Below, piece by piece: positions 27,735-37,297 of a stretch of 64,000 bases of DNA (position 1 is its first letter; each line of letters begins with the position of its first letter). The notes below the pieces were generated by a model that saw only the letters and a list, made by a program, of their open reading frames with translations, did not search any database and had not been told where the DNA came from. A program made the translations under genes and the position numbers. Location of the stretch: assembly GCF_022095615.2 (NCBI RefSeq), contig NZ_CP155560.1, positions 434,001 to 498,000 on the forward strand, written 5' to 3'. This DNA comes from Bacillus thuringiensis. GTDB lineage: Bacteria; Bacillota; Bacilli; Bacillales; Bacillaceae_G.

Positions 27735-28157
27735 TTATCTCTCCTTATTTACCTTTTTTCTTTTCCCTAACTCAATAAGTACTTGTTGCCCTCTATAAGT
27801 CGAGATTAAAAATTTATATGGATGCATAGTCTTTTCATAGATTAAAGACATTGATGATAGCGTACTCACACTTATTTCTGCTGAACGTCTAGATATATTC
27901 GTGCGTTCAACTTCTAATGAATAGGATTTACCTTTTTTCTTCTTTACTCTCCTATCAATAACTACATTTTCCACTATTTCATTAATCGATATGCCTCTCA
28001 TGTACTTTGTCTCTTGAAATTGTTTATTTACTACGTTTCCTATGTATAGAAATACACTGTAGAGTATCTCATCTTGTTCAAGTATATCAGCAAACATGTT
28101 TACTACTTCATCTGCAAACTTGATTGTTTGATATTTTTCACTTAAAACCTCGTTCAA
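27735..28157 (-). CDS. tubR: TubR winged-helix centromere-binding adaptor
   Basis: A 140-residue protein directly upstream of tubZ. The start is TTG with AAGGGGGGA six bases upstream. The pattern of a helical N-terminus, a basic middle (VVIDRRVKKKKGKSYSLEVE) and a winged-helix C-terminal half (SRRSAEISVSTLSSMSLIYE...STYRGQQVLIELGK) fits TubR, which binds iterons as a dimer and links them to TubZ. Position and size carry the assignment. It would repress its own operon by binding the iterons just upstream. Confidence 0.8.
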   Translation of the reverse strand: MNEVLSEKYQTIKFADEVVNMFADILEQDEILYSVFLYIGNVVNKQFQETKYMRGISINEIVENVVIDRRVKKKKGKSYSLEVERTNISRRSAEISVSTLSSMSLIYEKTMHPYKFLISTYRGQQVLIELGKRKKVNKER

Positions 28158-28229
28158 GTTGTCCCCCCCTTAAAGCATTGGTTAATTATTCCTAGAAATA
28201 TAGTACATCATTACACGTTGTATATCAAG

Positions 28230-28700
28230 TCATTATAAATAAAACTTATATATAGGACTTATATATAAGCCTTATATCTATTAAATCATAAAGAATCTAT
28301 GTTTTATAAGGGTTTATATATACAGCGTATATATAACGTGTATATATGTTATATCAATCTTAAATTTCATGTAATTTACATTTTAATTACGGGTAATAAA
28401 ATACTATAAAAAAAACTGATAAAAACACAGGATAAATCACTCGTTTTTATTAACATGAAACTCACAATTAATTATATACGACTTATATATAAATCTTATA
28501 TATAGGTCGTATATATAAACGCCTTTATAACAAAGATAAATAAAATTTTATTTACAACGTAATATTCTATTATTTTTTTGTAAGCTTCTCATATAAGTTT
28601 TATATATAAACTTTATTTATACAACTTATATAAATCACGTGAAAAATATTCAATATTCAAACAATAAACGTCATACTTGCGTATATATATGTTACTAAGA
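28230..28700. repeat. Likely tubC centromere: TATATA iterons
   Basis: At least ten copies of a short motif close to ACTTATATATAAG occur in clusters: about 28236-28350, 28477-28530 and 28590-28700. They lie directly upstream of tubR, where the tubC centromere of pBtoxis-type systems is found. Some copies are palindromic. The tubRZ promoter must lie among them. Confidence 0.75.
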
Positions 28701-29823
28701 AGATTTCATAAAGTTTTTTTATTACTTAGTTGTTTTGAAGGGATTCATCTCTTATAAGGATGACAATTGTAAATGTTATGTTAATGCACTGTTCTTTATC
28801 TATTACTTGTTAGTTCACGTGAATGTATCTGTTGACAGAAAAAATTTACTCTGTGCCTCATTAAAATTCAATTCCTTGTCAATTTCAGTCATTCTTAGAA
28901 AGCCATTAGGAGCGGCTGTTAATTTCATATGAACAACAGAGATCATCTCAAATTATAATTAACATGTTAAAAAGAGGATTAAAGGTTAAGATGACTGATG
29001 CAATAGTTCTTAAAATCCCTGTGAATAATCTCTTAAACTAAGACATTCTAATAGTATTATGCTAAAAAAATGCATCACTGCTATGAAAAAAGAAATTTTT
29101 ATGTAAATTAGATTATTAACAGAAAATCCTTAACTTATTAACATCAAGGTGATACTTACATTACACTAAAAGTTTTATTAATTTAGTACGAATAATGATA
29201 GCAATTAGAACTTCACATAAAATTAACAACTAATTGATTTCATGTGAATGGAACCTTCATGTTAAGCACATGTAGACACATTTTTAACGTACCAACAATT
29301 ATGTAGAAACACTCATTATTTTTTTGTCTAAATAAATTAATAAGTATAATAAGATAAAAATTACCTAAAAGAATAAGTTGAATTTTTACAATGAATCAGT
29401 AACAAAAGTAGGAGAGGGCACTTCAACAAAGAGTTTACTTTCTAAGTAAATATAGAGAAAACTCCTCTTTATAATTCTTGAATAGTTGTAATCAATCAAA
29501 ATGTTATTATTCCTATCTAATAAATGTTAGGACGTCAAAACATTATTTTTATAACAAAATTTCATCATAACTATTGTTAGATGTCTAGTAGTATATCGGC
29601 CTAACAACATGAAAGATTTAATAGATCCATATACAGCCATAATTTTTAATAGATTTATAATAGTAGTTACCATCCCAACTCTGGTGTACAAAATAGGGTA
29701 TCTCTGAAAAGCAAAACCTCTTATTCATGTTTTCTTATTTTACAACAACCATATCAATGTAATAGTATATTAAAAATGATAATTATTTAATTTAAGTCTA
29801 ATTCAATATAAGAGGTGTATACT
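28701..29823. other. AT-rich region without a supported gene
   Basis: No reading frame with a ribosome site. It contains scattered TTAATTTCAT words like those in 22.3-25.5 kb (for example near 28918 and 29234). It probably holds the promoter of the gene at 29824 and may be part of the replication or partition region. Confidence 0.45.
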
Positions 29824-31107
29824 TTGAACGGAGAAGTGTATAAATATAAACGACCAGGTACCAAAAAACATTTTCACTTAAAAGAAGCCGATGTTTTTAT
29901 GTTAACAGTTTTATATTACAAAAGAGCTCTTACAACACGACAAATCACAATGTTATATAGTGCATTTGAGGAAAGAGAATGTTCTGAAGCTAGCATATTT
30001 ACAAAACTTGACCGATACTCACAATACGGGGCTATGCTAACTAAAAAAATAGATAAAAGGGATGACAGCATTACGAAACGTGCCTTATTTTCCTTAAAAG
30101 AAAAAACAATTGAATTTTTAATGGGGATAGGGAGAATTCCCAAAAAAAGGTCCAAAAGAAGGTACTCACGAGCAACTTCTTTTCACACAGTATGTTCACG
30201 CGAAGTCATTATGCGTACTCTTCTAGCGACTACAAAGAAAAATCAAACCAATGAATTATTATATAAAATGGATATTCGTTCTTTTTACCAGAAACAAAAT
30301 ATGAAAATTGAGGATGACCAGTTGCCTTTGATTCCTGATGAACATATTTCATATCAAGGTAAAAATATCTATATCGAGATGGATATGTGTAAAGAAACAA
30401 ATACTACCTTAGTTGAAAAAGTGGGTAAGTACATAGACTTCGCACAAAAAACGAATGAAAATATAACCGTTGTTTTTGTTATGTACGACAAAACTATGTT
30501 CCTTGCAGAAGATGCTGAACCACCATACGTGCGGATGAAAAATCTATTATTTTCTATGCGGAAATATCATGAAATTTTAATGAATCAAACCAATCTACAT
30601 GTACACGTCTGCTCACTTAAAAATGCTGGAGATATAATTTCAGATATCATCCTTGAAAAAGATGATAATCAAAACTTCGAACAAGATATTCTTTTATCTT
30701 TATCTCAACGTACAGTAGGGGATGCCGATTGGCGTTACGCATTTGTTGAAAAGGTACAAGCGTTTAAAGAACCAATAGATGGGGGACTTCGACGAACGTA
30801 TAGGAGAGATAAAGATGTGGTCCAAGATTTCTTCTTTATTTTCGGAAATGAAAATGATTACAGGATGATTGCTAGACTAGACGATGTCGTATTTTCAAGA
30901 AAAGAAGGGGATGAAGGCGTTCCACTTGTTGTTATTTATCCGAAACGTGAGAAACCTAGAGATATTCTTTTAATGAACACTTATAACAACGTACTACTAC
31001 TATCCTTACAAAATGAGAGTATCACTATAGACACGAATGAACAGATCATGGCACGTACTGCAAATAACATTCATCCAAAGAGACGTAAACTTGTAGAATT
31101 ATATTAA
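29824..31107 (+). CDS. Putative Replic_Relax-type winged-helix protein
   Basis: A 427-residue protein. TTG at 29824 was chosen since AAGAGGTG lies six bases upstream. The first 100 residues form a winged helix (VFMLTVLYYKRALTTRQITM; SIFTKLDRYSQYGAMLTKKI). The middle (KNIYIEMDMCKETNTTLVEK; NENITVVFVMYDKTMF) has the alternating strands of a nuclease-like or relaxase-accessory fold. This fits the Replic_Relax group of conjugation-associated proteins, but weakly. It is near the coupling ATPase and a shorter protein of similar design at 37298-38230. Confidence 0.5.
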   Translation: MNGEVYKYKRPGTKKHFHLKEADVFMLTVLYYKRALTTRQITMLYSAFEERECSEASIFTKLDRYSQYGAMLTKKIDKRDDSITKRALFSLKEKTIEFLMGIGRIPKKRSKRRYSRATSFHTVCSREVIMRTLLATTKKNQTNELLYKMDIRSFYQKQNMKIEDDQLPLIPDEHISYQGKNIYIEMDMCKETNTTLVEKVGKYIDFAQKTNENITVVFVMYDKTMFLAEDAEPPYVRMKNLLFSMRKYHEILMNQTNLHVHVCSLKNAGDIISDIILEKDDNQNFEQDILLSLSQRTVGDADWRYAFVEKVQAFKEPIDGGLRRTYRRDKDVVQDFFFIFGNENDYRMIARLDDVVFSRKEGDEGVPLVVIYPKREKPRDILLMNTYNNVLLLSLQNESITIDTNEQIMARTANNIHPKRRKLVELY

Positions 31108-31225
31108 TCCATTATTTTTTATATACTTCTATACAATTTTATTGATTTCTATTTTTTAAGGTGTTAGAATAGCGATTGAACATATAATAAAAATTACAAT
31201 CAAATCAGAACATATGAAATTAAGG

Positions 31226-31263
31226 CAAGCGACACACGCTGTTTTTACAGTGGGTGTCGCTTG
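31226..31263 (+). promoter_or_regulatory. Leader attenuator hairpin H7
   Basis: Perfect 10-bp arms CAAGCGACAC / GTGTCGCTTG with an inner CGCTG / CAGTG stem, then TCTTTTTTT. It stands 34 bases before the ATG at 31298. Only the GACAC/GTGTC core resembles the other leader hairpins, but layout is the same. Confidence 0.65.
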
Positions 31264-31297
31264 TCTTTTTTTATATGGAGAAAGGTGGAAAATAATA

Positions 31298-31684
31298 ATG
31301 AATTTACAATTTGCATCAACAACGAATGGAGGAGTGCTCTCTGCAAGAGAAGCATTTAAGAATCCAGAACTTGTCCTAAAACATATGACAGAAGAGGGGG
31401 CAACGTTTAGTGTTTCTCTACAAGATATCCAAATCCCAGGAAAACCGAATTACTTTTGGTATGATGTAATAATTGAAACGGCAACGAATAAAAAAATAGA
31501 AGTAAATATTGCGGTACTTTCACAAGAAGAGTACGAGCAACTATGCGAAAGAAATAGCATTGATTTATATCTAAAACAAACCGAAGATGCAGCGAAATTC
31601 TTTTTAGAAAAATCAAAAGAACAATTTAAACAAGAATTCAATAATCGATTTACACTCCATCATAAAGCTCAATTATATCTGTAA
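31298..31684 (+). CDS. Hypothetical protein before the coupling ATPase
   Basis: A 128-residue soluble protein. The ATG at 31298 follows GAAAGGTGG; the longer frame would run through the leader hairpin. Residues 45-85 look like beta strands (FSVSLQDIQIPGKPNYFWYD); the C-terminus is helical and charged. Not recognised. It ends 17 bases before the coupling-ATPase gene, so the two are one operon, and it may be an accessory of DNA transfer. Confidence 0.6.
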   Translation: MNLQFASTTNGGVLSAREAFKNPELVLKHMTEEGATFSVSLQDIQIPGKPNYFWYDVIIETATNKKIEVNIAVLSQEEYEQLCERNSIDLYLKQTEDAAKFFLEKSKEQFKQEFNNRFTLHHKAQLYL

Positions 31685-31701
31685 GAGGTAGGTGAACCTA
31701 T

Positions 31702-34700
31702 ATGGAGACATTTAAACAACGATTACCTCTATTTACTACAATTGGTTTAATTAGCGGGTTTATTCTTTCATTTGGGTTCGGTTTAGTAAACTACATAAAA
31801 CTACTTTACTATGCATTTGAACCACCGTCTTATCCTATAGAAATTACATATATACCGCTCTTTTTAATGTTCTTTTCTTTACTATTAGGAGAGTTCAGCT
31901 TTAGGTTTTACAGCCGTATTCCTGCTTTGCATATAAAAAATGGGAAAATAATAATTTTGATTGCTTCTCATATTGCGGTTGATATTCAATTTTTATGGTT
32001 TGCAACTGCTCCGATCCATGCAAAGGTTATTCCATATCTTACGGATAAATCAAAGCATTTAAATTTTGGTGAGTATGAGGCCTTAGGTCATGTTTTAACA
32101 GGAAATTTTCACACACTTACTATGATTTTTGTGTTTTTACCTTCAGTATTTATGATTTTATTTACACTTTGGTATAGTGGCCATATTGTCCGTTACCGAG
32201 AAGAAATATTAAAGTGGGTACAAAAATACGAGTATAAAAATCACAAGTTACAAAAATGGTTTAATAGCCAAGAAGAACAAATATATCCTGATGTAGAAAT
32301 TGGACCGCATATTGAGCATAAAGAAATGGTGCGAATTAAGGGGAAAGATAGGACGTTAAATGGTATCATTATTGGTCCAATTGGTTCTGGTAAAACATCA
32401 AGTTTAATTATTCCTATGATAAATCAAGATTTGCACTGGATGGTGCGTTTCATAAATAAGTTTGAAACTGCGTATAAAAAGAATGATTATGATACAGAAG
32501 ACGTAAAAGGAACATTTTTAAATGGTGTCACTGTTATTGAACCCAGTAATGATTTGTGTCAAAAAGTATTTAAATTGGTACAAGCACATAAGGTTCCATC
32601 AAGCTCCGTTTATTACATTGATCCAACTAATCCTCATACCAAAAATATAAACATTCTGCGGGGACCAGTTGATAAAGTAGCAGAGGTTTTCGCAATGGTT
32701 ATTCAAGGCTTGTCTGAATCTAACAACGCATTCTTTGAACAAGCTCAACGTAACCACCTTAAACAACATATCTATTTATTAAAGCTTCATAACCCGCAAA
32801 AAGATGTCACCTTCGACGATTTGATTGAGATGTATGACGATGTAGAACGTGTTCACCGTATGCATAAATTATTAAAGGTACAGGTCGAGAAGCTATATGA
32901 TTTTGTTCAAGGTGGAGAAGCTTCACGTGATCAAAAAAATGAATATAAAATTATAAAAGGTATTGATGAATGGTTTGATAATACCATTCGTGAAAAAATG
33001 GATTTTCAAGGGGAACCAGCGGTTTATAAATCAGGAAAATACCGCGGACAACCGATGCATTATGACAGGGAAGAAGAATATGTAAAAGGTTTACGCAACA
33101 TCTTAAAAGATTTAGCATCTAACGTTTTAATAAGACGTGTTTTATTCGGAAAATCTAATTTTGATTTTGATGTCCATTTAGAGCAAGGTGGCATTCTACT
33201 TGTTAATACTGCGAAAGGGGAATTAGCAGACCTTTCAAATGTATTAGGAAAATTTGTATTGCTGAGTATGCAGAATGCGGTATTCCGGAGAGAACCAAAC
33301 GTTTCACCTTACCATCACATAATTGTCGATGAGTTCCCGGATTATGTTGTGCGGCCGTTTAAAGAATTCCCTGCACAATCTCGTAAATATAAAGTAATTC
33401 TAACAATTGCTAGCCAAACACTTTCCCAATTAGCTCTCGACTTCACAGAGCAATACATGTTTACTTTACTAGGTTCGTTCCGTAACAAAATGATATTTGG
33501 AGATGTAACACCATATGATGCAAAAATTTTCTCTGATATGTTTGGTGAAAAAGAGGAATTTAAAGAGGCAGAATCCGAACAGGGTATTTCTCCTATGCAA
33601 GAGAATCCTGTTAGTCGATTAGGATCAACCTACCAAAAAACAAAAGAAGTTGTTATGTCACCAGGAGATATCATGGCACAAGGTGCATTCATTTGTGCTG
33701 CTCGTATTGTACAAGACAATCATGTCCAACCCGTACAACAAATTACGAGTAACTTTGTACCAAAAGAAGAATTTGCTCAAGCTATTACACAGGTAGATGA
33801 AGAGATAGGACGATATTGGGAAAATGAACGTCTTCGTCTTATTAATGAATCTATTGCAAAAGCAAATCCTATAAAGCAGGTAGATGCGGAGAACATGAAG
33901 ACAATACAACCGTTACCGCCTATCCGAGAAGTTGAGATTGAACAGAACAACTCCATGGAAACAAACGGGGAGCATCAACACATTGTATCAATAGAGGATT
34001 ATAAGGAACACAAGTCTCAAAATGAAACCTTATCTAATGATCCCGCAGCTATGAACCAGCATGGAAATGCTGATGATGAAGCTGAAAATAAGTTGTATGA
34101 AGATATTAAAGAATTTATTATTGAATCACAACAAGTCTCGCCATCTCTTCTTCAAAGAAAATTCAAGATTGGCTATATGAAGGCTATGCAATGTGTTGAG
34201 AAATTAGAACAAAATCAAGTTGTAAGTTCTTACACTGGGGATGGACCTCGTAAAGTATTAATTTCAAATAATAGTAGAATGTCAGAAGAAACAATTGTTA
34301 ATACTACTCATTCATCTAATAATACAATTTCACAGGAAGTAGCGATTAGAAGCGAACACCAAGGAACCGTACAAGAGGAGGCTAGCTTCTTTAAGGATAT
34401 TCTATACGACAATGTTTTAAGTTTTGTGAAAGAATCGGGGAGTGCCTCTATATCTGTACTACAAGACACATTTAAAATTAGTTATACACGTGCATCGAGA
34501 TTAATAGAAGCTCTAAAACGAAATGGTGAACTGCCTGTTATAGCAGAAGAAACACATATAGAGAGTATAAGCACTGAAATAAACGGACCAGTCATGAAAG
34601 AAGATATTGGGGAAATCATAGATATAGAATTACCTCCTATGTACGAATGCCATGAAATAAACATTGAGGTAGCAGAACTGAATAAAGAATTATCCATTAG

Positions 34701-35202
34701 TATGTTAGAGCAAGATTGTGATAAAGATTCCATTATTTATTCCGAGATTCCTGATAAGACTGAACCACTACTAGAAGAATTCCCATCTGCTGAACTTACC
34801 GCTACAATGATAGGAACTGCAGAAACAAGTATAGAATCTGCTTCAATTCCAGTTACAATATCAGTGCCAGATGAAACACATGTAGAAATCAACACGGTTC
34901 CAATTGAAGAAACGCTTAATCATACCCACGTAAATAAGCTAGATGAAGATGTAGCAAAAGTTTATGAATCTATTAGTATCACTGTTCATAAAAACCTAGA
35001 AAAAAATAGGGAAGTTAATTCAAGAAATAATGAGAAGCAACCAGAATATAAACGTATGAGTTACAAAGAACGCGAAGAGCACTTAAAAGCTCAGCAAGAA
35101 AATATGAATAATACTACACAGTCGCTGCTTAATAAAATTGAGAAACCAAAGCAAAAAACGTCGAACGTAATGAGTAAAGAATTGAACAATTTCTTTGATT
35201 AA
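31702..35202 (+). CDS. VirD4/TcpA-like coupling ATPase with two FtsK-gamma-like domains
   Basis: A 1,166-residue membrane ATPase for DNA transfer. Four hydrophobic segments occupy about residues 10-170. Walker A is IGPIGSGKTSSLIIP (about 222-236), Walker B-like HHIIVDEFPDYV (about 537-548), typical of VirD4/TraG coupling proteins. Two winged-helix segments resembling FtsK gamma follow: about 796-855 (LYEDIKEFIIESQQVSPSLL; KFKIGYMKAMQCVEKLE) and about 897-945 (LYDNVLSFVKESGSASISVL; FKISYTRASRLIEALK). FtsK gamma reads polarity motifs in DNA. The C-terminal 200 residues are acidic and probably disordered. Most VirD4 proteins lack such domains. Confidence 0.85.
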   Translation: METFKQRLPLFTTIGLISGFILSFGFGLVNYIKLLYYAFEPPSYPIEITYIPLFLMFFSLLLGEFSFRFYSRIPALHIKNGKIIILIASHIAVDIQFLWFATAPIHAKVIPYLTDKSKHLNFGEYEALGHVLTGNFHTLTMIFVFLPSVFMILFTLWYSGHIVRYREEILKWVQKYEYKNHKLQKWFNSQEEQIYPDVEIGPHIEHKEMVRIKGKDRTLNGIIIGPIGSGKTSSLIIPMINQDLHWMVRFINKFETAYKKNDYDTEDVKGTFLNGVTVIEPSNDLCQKVFKLVQAHKVPSSSVYYIDPTNPHTKNINILRGPVDKVAEVFAMVIQGLSESNNAFFEQAQRNHLKQHIYLLKLHNPQKDVTFDDLIEMYDDVERVHRMHKLLKVQVEKLYDFVQGGEASRDQKNEYKIIKGIDEWFDNTIREKMDFQGEPAVYKSGKYRGQPMHYDREEEYVKGLRNILKDLASNVLIRRVLFGKSNFDFDVHLEQGGILLVNTAKGELADLSNVLGKFVLLSMQNAVFRREPNVSPYHHIIVDEFPDYVVRPFKEFPAQSRKYKVILTIASQTLSQLALDFTEQYMFTLLGSFRNKMIFGDVTPYDAKIFSDMFGEKEEFKEAESEQGISPMQENPVSRLGSTYQKTKEVVMSPGDIMAQGAFICAARIVQDNHVQPVQQITSNFVPKEEFAQAITQVDEEIGRYWENERLRLINESIAKANPIKQVDAENMKTIQPLPPIREVEIEQNNSMETNGEHQHIVSIEDYKEHKSQNETLSNDPAAMNQHGNADDEAENKLYEDIKEFIIESQQVSPSLLQRKFKIGYMKAMQCVEKLEQNQVVSSYTGDGPRKVLISNNSRMSEETIVNTTHSSNNTISQEVAIRSEHQGTVQEEASFFKDILYDNVLSFVKESGSASISVLQDTFKISYTRASRLIEALKRNGELPVIAEETHIESISTEINGPVMKEDIGEIIDIELPPMYECHEINIEVAELNKELSISMLEQDCDKDSIIYSEIPDKTEPLLEEFPSAELTATMIGTAETSIESASIPVTISVPDETHVEINTVPIEETLNHTHVNKLDEDVAKVYESISITVHKNLEKNREVNSRNNEKQPEYKRMSYKEREEHLKAQQENMNNTTQSLLNKIEKPKQKTSNVMSKELNNFFD

Positions 35203-35281
35203 TAGTTGGTAACCCTCAAATTAAATCTAGTAAGGGTATCGCCAGCATTTCAGAAAAAAAACCACGCTAAGCAAAAAATAC

Positions 35282-35309
35282 AATAAGCTGTCCATATGGA
35301 CAGCTTATT
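35282..35309. terminator. Perfect palindrome, bidirectional terminator
   Basis: AATAAGCTGTCC / GGACAGCTTATT with a four-base loop. It lies inside the Tn3-type element, 33 bases beyond the stop of the Nudix gene. Confidence 0.7.
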
Positions 35310-35341
35310 TACATAATTATCGAAAGCGGAAGTAAATGTAT

Positions 35342-35794
35342 CTAGAATTCTTTGAAGTACTTTTCAATTATGATTTTAGCTCTACCCTCAAGCAAAATAG
35401 GGAGGTTTTTCAAAGGAAAATATTTTAAATCAATACTTTCTCCATCTTCCATATTTAAATTACCTGTAATTCCTTTTGCTTTATACAGACCAATAATGTT
35501 GTATACTTCATCTCCATGTGGATATTTGTAATAAAAATCTTCGCCAGAGAGAATATCTATTAGTTCAAAACTTTCAGCTAGCAAACCTGTTTCTTCATAG
35601 AGTTCTCGTTTAGCTACTTCTTCAAAAGATTCTCCTAATTCCATTGCCCCTCCCGGTAAACCCCAATCGTTTGTATCGGAACGGTGTTGAAGCAATAACT
35701 CTTGTTTTTCATTAAAGACAATTATTGTAGAACCAGCTACAATAATTGGCCTTGTACCTATAAATCCCCTTAATTCTTTTACATAATCAGCCAT
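35342..35794 (-). CDS. Nudix hydrolase
   Basis: A 150-residue nucleoside-diphosphate-linked hydrolase. The start at 35794 (MADYVKELRGFIG) has GGGAGGGAGAG upstream. The Nudix box is complete: GGAMELGESFEEVAKRELYE then ETGL, with the REUxEE metal-binding glutamates. The substrate cannot be told from sequence; relatives act on oxidised nucleotides, ADP-ribose or similar. It is the only passenger gene of the Tn3-type element around it, so it was moved here as cargo. Confidence 0.9.
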   Translation of the reverse strand: MADYVKELRGFIGTRPIIVAGSTIIVFNEKQELLLQHRSDTNDWGLPGGAMELGESFEEVAKRELYEETGLLAESFELIDILSGEDFYYKYPHGDEVYNIIGLYKAKGITGNLNMEDGESIDLKYFPLKNLPILLEGRAKIIIEKYFKEF

Positions 35795-36242
35795 GTTTCT
35801 TCTCTCCCTCCCATAACAAAATATTATCATGTCTTTGGAAAGGGTTTTATGGATTTTCGTTGATTTATTTATGTATATTTCATACATGCTGGGTTAACAT
35901 AACGTCTCATTATCGGTAGCAAAGAAAAAGAGAAACACTACTCTCACAAGGGAACCTTCTTTTTTTGTTCTATGGATCTATACATTTTTTTATACATTCC
36001 TATTCTAGCCCGGTTTTAGGATGCTAGTTTGTTACTGGATTTGCCGAAAAACTGTATAAAATTTTGCATGCTCTTAGCGTGGGAGTTTTCCGAGATGCTG
36101 GCGGTACCCCTAGTAAGACTGCATTCTAGATTTTGATTCAACCTATAGCAAACTTATGATTTTAAAATTATTCTTGCATTTGAGCAGAAACACCATTATA
36201 TTTGTATTAACAACTATATAAATAAAACATAATTTACGTGAA

Positions 36243-36283
36243 GGACACACCTTACGTACCATCCCAATGGTACAGGTGTGTCC
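36243..36283 (+). promoter_or_regulatory. Leader attenuator hairpin H5
   Basis: Arms GGACACACCT / AGGTGTGTCC, inner GTACC / GGTAC stem, then six T. It ends 27 bases before the ATG at 36311, upstream of TAGGAGG. Nearly identical to H3. An AT-rich TATAAAT about 25 bases upstream suggests that the transcript starts close to the hairpin. Confidence 0.75.
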
Positions 36284-36310
36284 TTTTTTACGTTCTAGGA
36301 GGAAAATATA

Positions 36311-37294
36311 ATGGCAGAAGATAAGACAAACACTCCAACTGTAGAAGAACTAGGAATGGCTTTTGAATCAGTGAACCCACAAGGTGACACAGTGTTAGAA
36401 ACAAACTTTAATCAATTTGAGCGAGTACGTGATCATGAACTAGAGGAATTAGCCCGTATGAAACGTGAGCGTACTGTAGGAAAAGGTTTGATTACAGTCG
36501 TATCCGAAAAGCTATTCCCGGCTAAAAACGGAAAGTCTGAGCGTATACAAGTGCTTACAATGCAAATTGGTACTCATACAACAGCATATTGCCCAATTAC
36601 AGAGGCAGGTATAAACATTCCTAAAAATCCTCAATGGCTTGTGGGTAGAACAAAGCCTGTTATTATTGAACACTTTCAAAAAACTGAGGAAGGAAACTTT
36701 GCTGTTGTATCTATCACAGCAGGGGAGGTAGCACTTCAAAAAAGATTATATGAAGAAGTAACAGCGCGAGAAGGAAATAAAGTATACACAGGAACCGTTT
36801 CAGGGCATATCCCATCTGCACAAACGGTCTTAGTTGAAATTCATGGCGTAACAGTAGGAGTGCGATACTCGCAATGGTCCCATTCATTCGTTCGTCCGGA
36901 AGATATTATTATTGGTGATGTTATAGAACTTGTTATTGCTAAAGTGGTAGAAAAAAATGGTCGCTATGAGTTTAGTGGAAATAAAAAAATATTAGAAACA
37001 GATCCGATGGACAAGCTATTAGAACTAAACAAACGCCGTGACCGCTTTGTAGGTAAGATTGTAGGTGTAGATGCAATTGCTGGTATTTTTGTAGAAGTTG
37101 CACCTGGTATTCAATTTAAAGGGTTAAAGAGCCGTAATCTTGCTAATCCAACTCCAGAGGATGCAATTAATCAAACAATTGTTACGTGTGAGCTGCTAAA
37201 TATTAATCCGAAAAAACGTAGAGGAACTGTTCGTATTTTGAATTATCCGCAGGGCCAAAGTAAAAAATCTAATTCGTCAATTTACCAATTTTAA
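36311..37294 (+). CDS. S1-like RNA-binding-domain protein
   Basis: A 327-residue soluble protein. Two OB/S1-like units are visible: about residues 155-225 (YTGTVSGHIPSAQTVLVEIH; GDVIELVIAKVVEKNGRYEF) and about 243-310 (FVGKIVGVDAIAGIFVEVAP; GIQFKGLKSRN). The N-terminal 150 residues may hold a third OB-like fold. S1 domains bind RNA or single-stranded DNA. It lies in the transfer region right before a Replic_Relax-like gene, and its own leader carries hairpin H5. Function unknown; RNA binding or ssDNA handling in transfer are both possible. Confidence 0.6.
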   Translation: MAEDKTNTPTVEELGMAFESVNPQGDTVLETNFNQFERVRDHELEELARMKRERTVGKGLITVVSEKLFPAKNGKSERIQVLTMQIGTHTTAYCPITEAGINIPKNPQWLVGRTKPVIIEHFQKTEEGNFAVVSITAGEVALQKRLYEEVTAREGNKVYTGTVSGHIPSAQTVLVEIHGVTVGVRYSQWSHSFVRPEDIIIGDVIELVIAKVVEKNGRYEFSGNKKILETDPMDKLLELNKRRDRFVGKIVGVDAIAGIFVEVAPGIQFKGLKSRNLANPTPEDAINQTIVTCELLNINPKKRRGTVRILNYPQGQSKKSNSSIYQF

Positions 37295-37297
37295 TGA

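Larger units (their letters stand above)
35228..36115. mobile_element. Non-autonomous Tn3-family element (TIME-like) carrying a Nudix gene
   Basis: Tn3-type terminal inverted repeats lie at 35233-35271 (39 bp) and, inverted, at 36073-36110 (38 bp). Both share the family signature: outer GGGTA(C/T)CGCCAGCAT and inner CCACGCTAAG. The insert is flanked on both sides by the 5-bp direct repeat TAGTA (35228-35232 and 36111-36115), the target duplication size of Tn3-family elements. The 878-bp element has no transposase or resolvase; its only gene encodes a Nudix hydrolase. It would need a helper transposase in trans. Confidence 0.85.

Noticed and set aside
28735..28932. 65-residue plus-strand frame upstream of the transfer genes
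   Set aside because: No ribosome site, and its end lies in a TTAATTTCATATGAACA repeat word. Probably chance.
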